Below are positions 1 through 9,094 of a stretch of DNA of 57,973 nt, piece by piece; position 1 is the first letter of the stretch; every line of letters begins with the position of its first letter. Position numbers and translations under genes: made by a program. The DNA comes from a virus: IMG/VR virus record IMGVR_UViG_3300008266_000068, positions 1-57,973 of that record; one strand, 5' to 3'. Below the pieces are notes generated by a model. It was given only the letters and a program-made list of their open reading frames with translations, searched no databases and was not told the origin of the DNA.

Positions 1-26
1 AATTATATAATAATCATTTTTAAATT

Positions 27-1043
27 CTATTGAGAATTTATAACTTTTAAATTATCATTAACGTGTAAATTTTCGTATGATTCAATAGCAGGTTTAATAC
101 TATTAAGAGTTTTATTGTTAACTACTACAACTTTTTTATTTACATTTCCGTAATCACCTCTATCATGTAAAGCATAATTTTCAAACAATATCGGCATATC
201 AATAAAATCTGCTAAACGATTTATATTTTCAATATCGTCATCTAAAAATAATTTTACTGAACATTTATTAAAATTTTCGAGTGTAAATTTTGTTTTTTCT
301 CTTTCAAAGAAAATCAAATCGTAATAAATATTGTTTTTATCCAACCATTTTATTGTATCAAAAAACAAACGATTGTATTTTTTATATGGACGAGCTGTAA
401 GTAATACTATTTTATATTTAAGTGAACGTAAAAATTCAATGAATTCAACAACAACTTTTTGTGACGTTGAGTTAGTCGCTTCTTTTCCTGATAAACGATA
501 TTCGTGTTTAAGTTTTTTATAAAGTAAATAATTTTGTTTTTTAATTTGCGCAATTGTTTTAAAAGTTTGTCCACTTTCCATATATACATAATCCAAAAAT
601 TCAATAGGATAATGATTTATCACACCATCTATATCTATTATAGCTACCTTCGTTTCTGAATTTATCAATTTTATTTTCTTTTGTTGTTCATATTTAAAGT
701 TAACAATAAAAGATTTTTCATCGTATTTTTCAATAAAATCGTTAGAACTATATCCAGCAATTACAAAACAATTGATTAAAAATTTAAAAGTATCAACACC
801 TTCTTCTAAAAAATTATTACCATCGGCGTTCATATCAGTATGTTGTTTCCAAGGTAATTCATCTAACATTTCCATAAATTCCTTAGCACCTGAAAGAATA
901 AATTCTTTCAACCATTTTATTTTCTCTTCACCTGATAATAAATCAATATCAAGATTGAATTTTTCTTTTAATACTTTTCCTGTGAAAGTTTTTTGTACAT
1001 CAAATATGTGATGTATAAATTCATGCTGCGTTTGTTTTGTCAT
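27..1043 (-). CDS. MazG/dUTPase-like domain fused to HAD phosphatase
   Basis: Two enzyme-like halves are visible. Residues 1-120 are helical, with MLDELPWKQH followed about 20 residues later by EEGVDTFKFLIN. This is the acidic spacing of all-alpha NTP pyrophosphatases (MazG/dimeric dUTPase type), which cleave (d)NTPs to monophosphate and pyrophosphate. Residues about 130-310 look like a HAD phosphatase: IIDIDGVI supplies the nucleophile and acid/base Asp, LLTARP the motif II Thr, a Lys follows in REKTKF, and LFLDDD gives the motif IV acids. I infer nucleotide-pool clean-up in the host cytoplasm, perhaps NTP to NMP to nucleoside in one chain; the substrate cannot be read from sequence. It is the last gene of the replication run, 2 bases after the oxidoreductase-like gene, and ends with TAG. 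The HAD assignment is firmer than the MazG one. Confidence 0.75.
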   Translation of the reverse strand: MTKQTQHEFIHHIFDVQKTFTGKVLKEKFNLDIDLLSGEEKIKWLKEFILSGAKEFMEMLDELPWKQHTDMNADGNNFLEEGVDTFKFLINCFVIAGYSSNDFIEKYDEKSFIVNFKYEQQKKIKLINSETKVAIIDIDGVINHYPIEFLDYVYMESGQTFKTIAQIKKQNYLLYKKLKHEYRLSGKEATNSTSQKVVVEFIEFLRSLKYKIVLLTARPYKKYNRLFFDTIKWLDKNNIYYDLIFFEREKTKFTLENFNKCSVKLFLDDDIENINRLADFIDMPILFENYALHDRGDYGNVNKKVVVVNNKTLNSIKPAIESYENLHVNDNLKVINSQ

Positions 1044-1045
1044 CG

Positions 1046-2008
1046 TTATTTTTTTTCTGATTGTTTTAAAATTTTACAGGATTTAATTAATTCATTTGAT
1101 TTTATTGAATGATTCCATTGTGCAAATCTACCTATTAATTTTATCCCCTTAAAACTCGTTAGATTTAAACTATTCTTAATTTGCAATGGGACATTTTCGT
1201 ATTTATCTATTATTCTATGACCTTTTATAAAATTTTGTTTTTCATTAATAGTTTCAATAGTTTCAAAAACTATATAACCCGGGAAAAAAGATTTTCTTGT
1301 ATAAACATTACTTAACGCATATGAATAAGCGTATTTATTATAATACTCTTCATTATTATCAATGTATTTACATTTATAAAAATGTTTTTTAAGTATCTCA
1401 TAATTATGTTCGTATTTACCAGAAAAATCATGCATCATTTGTTCAAGAAAATCAATTCTTATAGTTGAAATTAAATCATCGTAGTCAATATAACTACCTT
1501 CACCATCGTTATGTAAAAACAATGATTTTAATTCTGTATTTACACTTACAACTTTATCGTAAATAATCATATCATTATCATCCAACCATTGCTTTAATGC
1601 AGTAAATAAATTTATATAAAATAAATTCGGATCTGCCTGATCTGCAGTAAAAACTGAAAATGAAGATTCACCGCTTGATAAAAAAGATTTTTCGTATTCT
1701 TCTTTACCACGAGTATTTAATGAATATCGTTTTTTAAAATCTTCTGATAATGAAGTAATCTGATCAAAAACGTCTACATATCCAACTTCAATTTCTTTTT
1801 CCTGAAGAACATCATACAATTTTATTTTTGTATTTAATTCTTCAAGAAAATCTTTTACATCGTCATCTACCTTTAATAATCTTACACCGGGAATAAAACG
1901 TAAATTCAACTGCCCTAAAGGATTTTTATCAATTATTTTATAACCAGAATAATACGACGCAATCATTCCCGCAATACCTCCCCCAATTATATAATTTTTT
2001 GTGCTCAT
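1046..2008 (-). CDS. FAD/NAD(P)-binding oxidoreductase-like protein
   Basis: The N-terminus YIIGGGIAGMIASYY is a Rossmann dinucleotide-binding loop (GxGxxG type), followed after a short strand by the acidic-end segment KIIDKNP. The C-terminus contains IGRFAQWNHSIKSNEL, resembling the last flavin-contacting motif of UDP-galactopyranose mutase and protoporphyrinogen-oxidase relatives. At 320 residues it is shorter than those enzymes (about 370-450), and the middle is not recognisable. It is probably a soluble flavoprotein; the reaction is unknown. The start overlaps the DNA polymerase stop by four bases (ATGA), so the two are probably translationally coupled. The setting suggests nucleotide or DNA metabolism, but a surface-sugar enzyme is also possible. 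Confidence 0.6.
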   Translation of the reverse strand: MSTKNYIIGGGIAGMIASYYSGYKIIDKNPLGQLNLRFIPGVRLLKVDDDVKDFLEELNTKIKLYDVLQEKEIEVGYVDVFDQITSLSEDFKKRYSLNTRGKEEYEKSFLSSGESSFSVFTADQADPNLFYINLFTALKQWLDDNDMIIYDKVVSVNTELKSLFLHNDGEGSYIDYDDLISTIRIDFLEQMMHDFSGKYEHNYEILKKHFYKCKYIDNNEEYYNKYAYSYALSNVYTRKSFFPGYIVFETIETINEKQNFIKGHRIIDKYENVPLQIKNSLNLTSFKGIKLIGRFAQWNHSIKSNELIKSCKILKQSEKK

Positions 2009-5000
2009 AAAATTTGAATTTTTGTTTTATCGATTGAATAAATAGAATTCGATTTTCTGTATGTATCTTCAGCACATCTTCCGCTCATAAACATAATTCT
2101 TCCAATTACAGAATCATCAAATAGTTTATGATATTGTTTTTCATCTTCCCAAATTATACAATAGAAATAATTATTGTTTTGATCTATTTTTACAGTTACA
2201 ATATTTTTAGAAACACCTTTTTTTGTTTTTCTTTTAGTAATTTCCATAATTATTCCAGCAGTAAGTACATGATTATTTTTACTACTACCTTCATATGTTT
2301 TAATTCTTTCGTAATCAAAGAAATTAAGAGGTGAATTTACAAAAACAGTGTTAACTATTATTTTTCTGTAATCAATATCATCAAAGCTACAAATATTTTT
2401 TGTTTCTAACTGCCAAACAAAATTATTGTTATATTTTTCAGTATGATATAATTCGTATTTTTCTTTTGCAAAAATTTCAAATTTAGATATTATTTTTAAT
2501 CTATCAATTGGAAATTTAATATTTTCAATAACATCAAAACAACCACATAAAATTAAATTTCTAATTACAGCTTTATTAACAACTTTTGTTTTTCCGCATC
2601 TTTCCCAAAAATCGTTAAATGATCTAAATTTACCATTTACCTGTCTTTCATTAAAAAGTTTTTCAACTGATTTTTCACCCGCTTGTTTTATAGACGTTAT
2701 TGACCAATATATATTGTTCTTATCATCGTAAGAAAAATTTTCTACAGAAAAATTAATATCAGGAGGTAATACATTAACTACTTTTAATTTATTAATTTCG
2801 TTCATCCTTTTGGATAAATCTTCTGTTTCATGTACTCTATTTAATGACGCTACCCAAAATTCTAATGGATAATAAACTTTAAACCATTGAGCAATATATC
2901 CAGTTATAGCGTAAGCTGCTGCGTGACTTCTATTAAAACCATAAGTAGCAAATCCAACTAATTTATCCCACACTTCTTGTGCAACTTCTTTTTCTACTCC
3001 GAAGTTTCTTTCATATCCTTTTATAAATATTTCCTCATGCATTTTATATTTTTGATCAGATTGATTATCACCTTTTAATTTAGTAATAAACTTTCTAAAA
3101 TCATCTGCTTCTTTCAATAAACAATTAGACATCTTTTGATATGCTAACATTGACTGTTCTTGATAAATAAATAAATACCCAGTATAACCTATTATTTCTT
3201 CAAGGTTAGGTAATACATCTGGCTTTTCTTCACCAAATTTCATTTTCACAAATTTAATATGTGCTCCTGTGTCCATAGGACCTGGGCGATATAAAGCGTT
3301 TGCAGCAATTAATTCTTCAATATTATCTGGTTTTAAATATTGAGTATATTGTTTTTGTGAATCACTTGTAAATTGAAATATGTCTTCGTTTAATCCTTCA
3401 TGAAAAAATTCATATACTAATTTGTCATCAAGTGGAATATCATCTATAACAATATCAGTGTTATAATTTTTCTTTATTAATTTTTTTATATCTGCAAATT
3501 TATCTAACTGACCAAGTCCTAATAAATCTTCTTTTAAATATCCTATCTCTTCAAGTCTTACGCTATCCCATTGAGTTACTAAATTATCATCAAGTAATTC
3601 TGTAGGTGCCCAATCAAAAAATGTTTTTTGATTTTCATTAATAGGTACAATTATAGTCGCTGATGCGTGAACGCCTCTTGATCTTGGATGAAATAATATT
3701 GCTTCAAGATATTCTACTACATCTGGGTAATTTTGAATAGTTTCAAGAATTATTTTTTCTTTTAATGCTACTTTAAATAAATCGGTTATATTTCCACTTT
3801 CATATTCTTTAGTAATTAAAGAAGTCATAAACTTCAATTTACTATGTTCAACGCCAAAATGTTTTAACGTATCTGTTAAACAAGATTTTAATTTAAAGTT
3901 TTGATAAGTACCTACTTCAGCTACACGAAATTTTCCATATTTATCACGAATAAATTGTTTTACATCTTCTCTATAATCACCTTGAATATCTATATCAATA
4001 TCAGGTAATGATGATGCTAATCTTGATTCATTTAAAAATCTTTCAAATAGTAAATTATACTTTATAGGATCGAGTATTTTCGTAATATCTAATAAATATG
4101 AAGTTAATGCACCAGCAGCAGAACCTCTTCCTACACCGTATTGTATATTTTGCGACTTCATCCATCTACAAACATCATGTAATATTAAAAAATAATCGAC
4201 TACGCCACCTTTTGATAAAACAGTATATTCCATTTGAATACGTTCTAAATAAGGATCGAAATTTTCTACGTCTTTTAATTTTACATCAAAACTTTTATAA
4301 ATTAAATCCCAAAATAAATCATCGTTTGTTTTAAATATTTTTCTTTCATCTTCATTCATTTCGTATTTAGGTAAATATTTCTTACCTGTAGCTATTTCAA
4401 AACTACATTTTTCGTTTATTTCACAAGTATGTTGAAATGCTTTATCAAATTCATTCTTTCCTTTTTCTTTATCTTTAAACAATTTTATAAATTCAGATTG
4501 TATTACGTCTAACGATTTGAAATATTGATTATCAGAATCGAAAAGGTTTAATTTTAATACTGAATTTAAAAATTTCTTTATCTGACTTTGATTTTTTTCA
4601 ATATAAAATGATTCACAAATTATACAAGGATTTATTTTATTACTATATTTTTCGTAATACGTTTGTATATTAATAAGATGTTTTTTATCTCTTTCATTAT
4701 TTTTCCATTCAACTAAATCTATTTTATAATAAAGATCGTCGTTAAATGTTTTAATATACTTATCAATATTTGAAAAATCATAACCATTACTTAATATACA
4801 AATAACGCCTTCGCTTTTTTCAATTAATAAATAATCAATATCTATTGTTTGTTTTTTAAGTACTGAAAATTGCGAATGAATATTCATTATGTTTTGCCAA
4901 CCAATTTCATTTTTAGCATATAATAATATTTCATACTGTTCAACAAAAATTTGTATACCTAATATTGATTTTATTTTATTTTTTTTACAATGCTGTTGAA

Positions 5001-5451
5001 AATCTATAATACCATTTAAAGTTGTTTTTTGACAAATACCAATTGTTTCGTAACCTAAAAATTTAGCTTTTTTAATATACTGTTCAGGCATACCAATCGC
5101 AGCACCTATTTCATATCCTGTATGAATACCTAAGTATGGAAAATTAGTTTCAAAATGGAAAATTGATTTACCTAAATACTGTAATTTATTTAGTGTTAAT
5201 TCTTCGCCAATTTCAGAGTAATATAACTTACCACCAAAAACAAAAGCAAAATATTTGATATCTAAATCAACATCAGATATAAACTCAAATTCTTCGTCGT
5301 CAAGAATAATTTGAAATTCTTCGTCAATTACTTTACCATTCTTACTTTTAATGAAAATAAATTTACCTGTATCGTAAATTTCAAATACAATATCAGAAAT
5401 AAAATTATAACTAATATTTAAACTATCTAATAACGATTTTATTTGCTCCAT
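2005..5451 (-). CDS. dnaE: DNA polymerase III alpha subunit (C-family)
   Basis: This is the phage replicative polymerase, of the bacterial DnaE type. Residues about 95-180 are a PHP domain. The palm carries YGVGRGSAAGALTSYLLD and the catalytic PDIDID at about 481-486, and the third acid is in LKEDLLGLGQLDKF near 640. RPGPMDTGAH (about 721-730) and the fingers region SHAAAYAITGYIAQW follow. An OB-fold closes the protein, with VLTAGIIMEITKRKTKKG near 1060. All three catalytic Asp are present, so polymerisation should be intact. The PHP domain is altered: canonical HxH and TDHG motifs read HTG and CQKT, so metal-dependent proofreading there is unlikely. At 1148 residues it matches bacterial DnaE, with about 90 extra N-terminal residues. 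It is preceded by an AT-only hairpin and overlaps the next gene by four bases. Confidence 0.95.
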   Translation of the reverse strand: MEQIKSLLDSLNISYNFISDIVFEIYDTGKFIFIKSKNGKVIDEEFQIILDDEEFEFISDVDLDIKYFAFVFGGKLYYSEIGEELTLNKLQYLGKSIFHFETNFPYLGIHTGYEIGAAIGMPEQYIKKAKFLGYETIGICQKTTLNGIIDFQQHCKKNKIKSILGIQIFVEQYEILLYAKNEIGWQNIMNIHSQFSVLKKQTIDIDYLLIEKSEGVICILSNGYDFSNIDKYIKTFNDDLYYKIDLVEWKNNERDKKHLINIQTYYEKYSNKINPCIICESFYIEKNQSQIKKFLNSVLKLNLFDSDNQYFKSLDVIQSEFIKLFKDKEKGKNEFDKAFQHTCEINEKCSFEIATGKKYLPKYEMNEDERKIFKTNDDLFWDLIYKSFDVKLKDVENFDPYLERIQMEYTVLSKGGVVDYFLILHDVCRWMKSQNIQYGVGRGSAAGALTSYLLDITKILDPIKYNLLFERFLNESRLASSLPDIDIDIQGDYREDVKQFIRDKYGKFRVAEVGTYQNFKLKSCLTDTLKHFGVEHSKLKFMTSLITKEYESGNITDLFKVALKEKIILETIQNYPDVVEYLEAILFHPRSRGVHASATIIVPINENQKTFFDWAPTELLDDNLVTQWDSVRLEEIGYLKEDLLGLGQLDKFADIKKLIKKNYNTDIVIDDIPLDDKLVYEFFHEGLNEDIFQFTSDSQKQYTQYLKPDNIEELIAANALYRPGPMDTGAHIKFVKMKFGEEKPDVLPNLEEIIGYTGYLFIYQEQSMLAYQKMSNCLLKEADDFRKFITKLKGDNQSDQKYKMHEEIFIKGYERNFGVEKEVAQEVWDKLVGFATYGFNRSHAAAYAITGYIAQWFKVYYPLEFWVASLNRVHETEDLSKRMNEINKLKVVNVLPPDINFSVENFSYDDKNNIYWSITSIKQAGEKSVEKLFNERQVNGKFRSFNDFWERCGKTKVVNKAVIRNLILCGCFDVIENIKFPIDRLKIISKFEIFAKEKYELYHTEKYNNNFVWQLETKNICSFDDIDYRKIIVNTVFVNSPLNFFDYERIKTYEGSSKNNHVLTAGIIMEITKRKTKKGVSKNIVTVKIDQNNNYFYCIIWEDEKQYHKLFDDSVIGRIMFMSGRCAEDTYRKSNSIYSIDKTKIQIL

Positions 5452-5462
5452 AAGATTTTAAA

Positions 5463-5482
5463 AATAATACAATAGTATTATT
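5463..5482. repeat. AT-rich hairpin before the polymerase gene
   Basis: AATAATAC and GTATTATT form a perfect 8-bp inverted repeat around a four-base AATA loop, in the 43-base gap between the preceding gene's stop and the polymerase ATG. Seven of the eight pairs are A-T. The minus-strand transcript continues with TTTTTAAAATC. It could be a weak attenuator or RNA-processing structure, or chance in an AT-rich genome. Confidence 0.35.
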
Positions 5483-5494
5483 TTTTTATCTTTA

Positions 5495-5983
5495 TTAAAT
5501 TATACGAGAACATTCCTTTACTTTTAAAACAACAGGTTCGTTATTATCTAATCTTTTAGCATGTAGTTCTATTTGATAAGGTTCGTATTGTCTTATTTTA
5601 CAAACAACTATTTCACCGTCAATTTCACATCTAATATCTACGTTTTTTCTAAAATAATTAGACATATCGAAAAATTCCTGCTGTGCACGTTGCGCATCGT
5701 TTTTATAAATAAATTTGGGAAAACCTTTATCAGTAACTATTTTTCTATAAAATTCCTCGCGCATTGCAGAATCATCAAAAATAGTAGGTAAAAGATTTTT
5801 AGTAGAAATATTTTCTATTTTAGCTTTTTTACCGTTTTTTACAAACTCCCAATATTGAATATCTTTAGGACGCTCATAAATACGAGTTCTAATATCAGCG
5901 CATATCCATTCAAGTTGAAGTGTATTAAAATAATCAAATATTGAAAGCTGTCTTGCTCTTATTAAATGTTCGTTTTTATCCAT
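5495..5983 (-). CDS. Hypothetical protein in the replication cluster
   Basis: I do not recognise this 162-residue protein. It is charged and soluble, with no membrane segment or signal peptide. The N-terminal half is helical (IRARQLSIFDYFNTLQLEW). The C-terminal 50 residues look like a small beta domain, with alternating charged and hydrophobic residues and two strand-like stretches ending VVLKVKECSRII. It starts two bases after the primase stop and precedes DNA polymerase, so it was probably co-transcribed with them. An accessory replication role, such as a polymerase or primase partner, is inference from position only. Confidence 0.7.
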   Translation of the reverse strand: MDKNEHLIRARQLSIFDYFNTLQLEWICADIRTRIYERPKDIQYWEFVKNGKKAKIENISTKNLLPTIFDDSAMREEFYRKIVTDKGFPKFIYKNDAQRAQQEFFDMSNYFRKNVDIRCEIDGEIVVCKIRQYEPYQIELHAKRLDNNEPVVLKVKECSRII

Positions 5984-5985
5984 TT

Positions 5986-6984
5986 TTAAAATCTTTTTAT
6001 TTTCACTTTTGTTTCGAAAAAAGTTGAATATGATTTCAAATTTAATAAAATAAGTTCTAATTCTTCACTATTCATATCACCTGGGTCATTTTCATCTACA
6101 AAACCAAGTGAAATGGATTCAAAAAATATTGATATTTCGCTAATATTTTCTTGTATTTTATCTAACACATCTGCTTCATATAAAACAATTAACTTACGTA
6201 TTCCTTTTTGTTGAAGTAGTTGTATTTGTTCATAATGAATTTTTGATCCATTTGTAGCACAACATTTAACTGCGTTTTGTTCATCTAAAGAAAGTAATAA
6301 ATCTACCCTGTCTTTATCAAATAACCCTTCTACTATTATTACTGTTTCTGTTTCTTCGTTGCATTCATCTATACCTAAAAGAATTTTTGAAAAATCAGTT
6401 AAGGAATTTCTATATCGTGGAATTGGTTTTAAACCCTGTTCTTGCCTTGTCTCGTTCATTTTATCCAACTCATTCTTAGGTTTTATGTGTCTACCTATAT
6501 ATGCAACAGTTTCATCATTCTGTTTAATTAAAAAAATCACATAATCGTTTTTTAATTTAGGGTCTAATTTAGTTATTCCTATTTCATATTTATGATAAGA
6601 ATAAAAACATCTATTGTCTAAATATTCGTGTGAATTTATTTTTTTGAATCCGAGTGGAATTTTTAATTTTTCAAAACTCAAATCAATATTTATATCAAGA
6701 TTATTATCTTTAATGTGTTCAAGTAATTTAGTTGGCTCATATTCACCGATATCATTATTACTTGGTAAAAATTCAAATTTTTTTTGATCAAAAATTAATG
6801 TAAAAATATTACCCTTATATCCGCACTTGTTTTTTCGATAACATTGGAACGGATGATTTTCCTCTGTATATGAAATGTAAAACTCCTTCTTTCCACAATT
6901 CGGACATTGCCCTTTCAGATTGCCCTTTCGATACTCCGTCAAATTGTTTATAAAATATTCGAGTTGTTTTATGGATAATTTCAT
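5986..6984 (-). CDS. DNA primase (zinc finger plus TOPRIM)
   Basis: This primase is expected to make RNA primers at the fork with the DnaB-like helicase encoded upstream. A zinc-binding domain opens the protein: C27-x2-C30, then C48 and C54 (QCPNCGKKEF, FQCYRKNKCGYKG). A TOPRIM-like region follows near residue 215, with TVIIVEGLFDKDRVD giving the catalytic Glu; the acidic segments VLYEADVLD and DENDPGDM replace the usual DxD. At 332 residues it is much shorter than bacterial DnaG (about 600) and lacks an obvious helicase-binding tail. The frame has a TAA 18 bases upstream of the ATG, fixing the start at or after 6984. Its first 170 bases overlap another ORF in a different frame. Confidence 0.85.
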   Translation of the reverse strand: MKLSIKQLEYFINNLTEYRKGNLKGQCPNCGKKEFYISYTEENHPFQCYRKNKCGYKGNIFTLIFDQKKFEFLPSNNDIGEYEPTKLLEHIKDNNLDINIDLSFEKLKIPLGFKKINSHEYLDNRCFYSYHKYEIGITKLDPKLKNDYVIFLIKQNDETVAYIGRHIKPKNELDKMNETRQEQGLKPIPRYRNSLTDFSKILLGIDECNEETETVIIVEGLFDKDRVDLLLSLDEQNAVKCCATNGSKIHYEQIQLLQQKGIRKLIVLYEADVLDKIQENISEISIFFESISLGFVDENDPGDMNSEELELILLNLKSYSTFFETKVKIKRF

Positions 6985-7138
6985 CTGTTGATGATATAAA
7001 AATTAAAAAATCTCTTTTTTGCTGTGTTAATCTTGTTATTATATATTCAATCTTAAAATCAATAAACTTATTATTAAGTTTTAATTTCGTAGTTACGCCA
7101 TCAACAATTAACGTTATTTCGTTTTTTTGTTTTTTCAT
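6815..7138 (-). CDS. Small protein overlapping the primase start
   Basis: This 107-residue ORF starts exactly at the helicase stop (TAA followed directly by ATG) and shares its last 170 bases with the primase gene in another frame. The first 51 residues have no competing frame, and without it a 154-base gap would stand in a genome that has almost none. The overlapping part (SKGQSERAMSELWKEGVL) reads like a winged-helix segment, but the family is not recognised. It could be a real overlapping gene, or its 5' part could join the primase by frameshift; no classic slippery heptamer was seen. Function unknown. Confidence 0.55.
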   Translation of the reverse strand: MKKQKNEITLIVDGVTTKLKLNNKFIDFKIEYIITRLTQQKRDFLIFISSTDEIIHKTTRIFYKQFDGVSKGQSERAMSELWKEGVLHFIYRGKSSVPMLSKKQVRI

Positions 7139-8497
7139 TTACAATCGTGCTAATTCAAATTGTGTCCTCATACTGTCATAATATCTACAGTTATCCATAC
7201 TCGACCATATTTTATAAGTTTTTTTAGATTTATGTCTTCTATATTTATCAGCATATAATCTACTTCTACCTTCATCGTATTCTTCATCAGTTTGATTGAT
7301 TGTAAAAAAATATGAAAAAGGTTTTACGCAACCTTTGTATTCACTTATATGCGATCTTGTTAAAACAAATTCTGGATCGTTATATACTTCAGGTCTAATA
7401 TCATTAGCTTGAGTAGCTGTACAAACATGACATTTAAATTCAATTGCTATATTAGTCATTTTTTGCGCAATATCATTTCTTCTTTTTCTTTCAGACGCAT
7501 CTCCTGTACCATATTGTCCTTTTACAGTAAACAATTCAAGATAATCAAATATCACTAAATCTATTGATCCCCATTTTTTCTTTATTTCAAGTAAAAATTC
7601 CCTACATTGATCTATAGACATTGAATCAAAACTTTCAGAAGATTTTATAATAACTTCACCACCGTGAGTTAAAATGTTTTTTCTTGTTCTTTGAATTTTT
7701 TCATTTAATGAATCTGATATTATTCCTTCACACATTTCATCTATTGGAACTGAAGTCCAACACGAATCATATAAATCTAAAGTTTCTTCTTCAGTACCTT
7801 CTGCTTGAAAATGTACAACCTTATTTCCTAATCTTGCCGCTGAACTACCAATCCATTTTAATAATGTTGATTTACCTGTTCCCGATCTACCTAATATTAA
7901 AGACGACGTTCCTTTTCTACCACCACCTTTAGTATCGTTATCTACTTGAGAAATTGAAAAAGGAACTTTTTGTAATAATACATCTAAATCTGCTTTATGT
8001 TTTCTTAAATCATTTCTTTCATTAAACGATTCAAATAATGTTGTATGAGTTTTATCTGTTATTGAAAAATCTGTAATTCTTTTTGATTCGTTATTTAAAA
8101 GTGAAATAGCTTTATTAGCTTCACCTTTATTAAATAAATCACCTGAATCATTATACATATTTACAAAAGCAGCATTTTTTACAAACTCTTCAAATCTTAT
8201 TATTATTTGATCATGATTATCTCTTATAGTTGCGCTTTTAATTTTCGATAAAAAATTAATTACATTTCTTTCTTTATTAAATTGTTGCGCTAATGTTCCT
8301 ACTGTAGGTGGTTTATTAAAAATCTCATAATTATCACACATTGTTTTCCAAACAATTTTTTGAGTATCATTTTGTAAATACGAAAACTTTAAATGTTGTT
8401 TAAAAATATCAAACATATTATTTGACGATAAAGCAACGTTAAATAATTCTACTACAAAATCTTCGTTTAGATTTTTAAATTCCGGCGATTGTCCCAT
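7139..8497 (-). CDS. dnaB: DnaB-like replicative helicase
   Basis: This is a RecA-fold hexameric helicase that would unwind DNA at the phage fork. The C-terminal half carries Walker A GRSGTGKST (about residues 203-211), the helicase segment VVHFQAEGTEEE, Walker B LVIFDYLEL (about 313-321), and a sensor-like stretch HVCTATQAND. The C-terminal ADKYRRHKSKKTYKIW is rich in basic residues, as expected for the DNA-contact and arginine-finger region. The N-terminal 170 residues are helical and only loosely like the DnaB N-terminal domain (SNNMFDIFKQHL, NKPPTVGTLAQQF). The length of 452 is normal for DnaB. It is followed with no gap by a small ORF and then by primase and polymerase. Confidence 0.92.
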   Translation of the reverse strand: MGQSPEFKNLNEDFVVELFNVALSSNNMFDIFKQHLKFSYLQNDTQKIVWKTMCDNYEIFNKPPTVGTLAQQFNKERNVINFLSKIKSATIRDNHDQIIIRFEEFVKNAAFVNMYNDSGDLFNKGEANKAISLLNNESKRITDFSITDKTHTTLFESFNERNDLRKHKADLDVLLQKVPFSISQVDNDTKGGGRKGTSSLILGRSGTGKSTLLKWIGSSAARLGNKVVHFQAEGTEEETLDLYDSCWTSVPIDEMCEGIISDSLNEKIQRTRKNILTHGGEVIIKSSESFDSMSIDQCREFLLEIKKKWGSIDLVIFDYLELFTVKGQYGTGDASERKRRNDIAQKMTNIAIEFKCHVCTATQANDIRPEVYNDPEFVLTRSHISEYKGCVKPFSYFFTINQTDEEYDEGRSRLYADKYRRHKSKKTYKIWSSMDNCRYYDSMRTQFELARL

Positions 8498-8500
8498 TTG

Positions 8501-9094
8501 TTATTTTATATTTCTTGCTTTATATAATTCAATAAAATTGTCTTTAAGTATTGTTATACATTCTTCTTTTAAATTGCAATCAATACAAATTTTTGAATCA
8601 GGTTTATATAACGTTGTAAATTCAATACAACTTACTAAAACAGTATCGTCGTTTTTGAATTTTAATTTTAATATTTCTTCGTAATCATATACTTCATTTA
8701 CTTTTACAGTTTTTCTTTCTGGTACATCATTAAAATTAAATTTGTATAATTTTAAATAATCACTTCCTTTAAATTTCCAATCAAAATTTATATCTCTTGC
8801 ACAAAAATTATAAAAAGGTTTTTCATCAAAAATCATGTTTAATAATATCCTACCTTCTGGATTAATTGGATTCGGTGCTATATTTTGCGTTTCTCTATAT
8901 TCAAATTGAAAAACGCAATAACACCATAACATCCATCTATCTGGATGTTGAAATTCAAGTTCAAAGTTTTTTATGAATTTTTTAACTATAGAAAGCGACC
9001 AATCTGTATATTCTAATTTATACTTTTTGTTTTTATATTTTTTTGAATAAAAATATGTATAAAAATCTGCAACATCATCTACATTAATATTCAT
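8501..9094 (-). CDS. Hypothetical protein with C-terminal cysteine cluster
   Basis: The 197-residue product is not recognised. It is soluble, aromatic-rich and lysine-rich, with an N-terminus of FYTYFYSKKYKNKKYKLEY. A cysteine cluster near the C-terminus (CIDCNLKEEC) could bind metal, alone or with an earlier Cys. The gene lies three bases before the helicase ATG and overlaps the preceding gene by 11 bases. A helicase-loading or other replication-accessory role is possible from position alone. Confidence 0.65.
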   Translation of the reverse strand: MNINVDDVADFYTYFYSKKYKNKKYKLEYTDWSLSIVKKFIKNFELEFQHPDRWMLWCYCVFQFEYRETQNIAPNPINPEGRILLNMIFDEKPFYNFCARDINFDWKFKGSDYLKLYKFNFNDVPERKTVKVNEVYDYEEILKLKFKNDDTVLVSCIEFTTLYKPDSKICIDCNLKEECITILKDNFIELYKARNIK

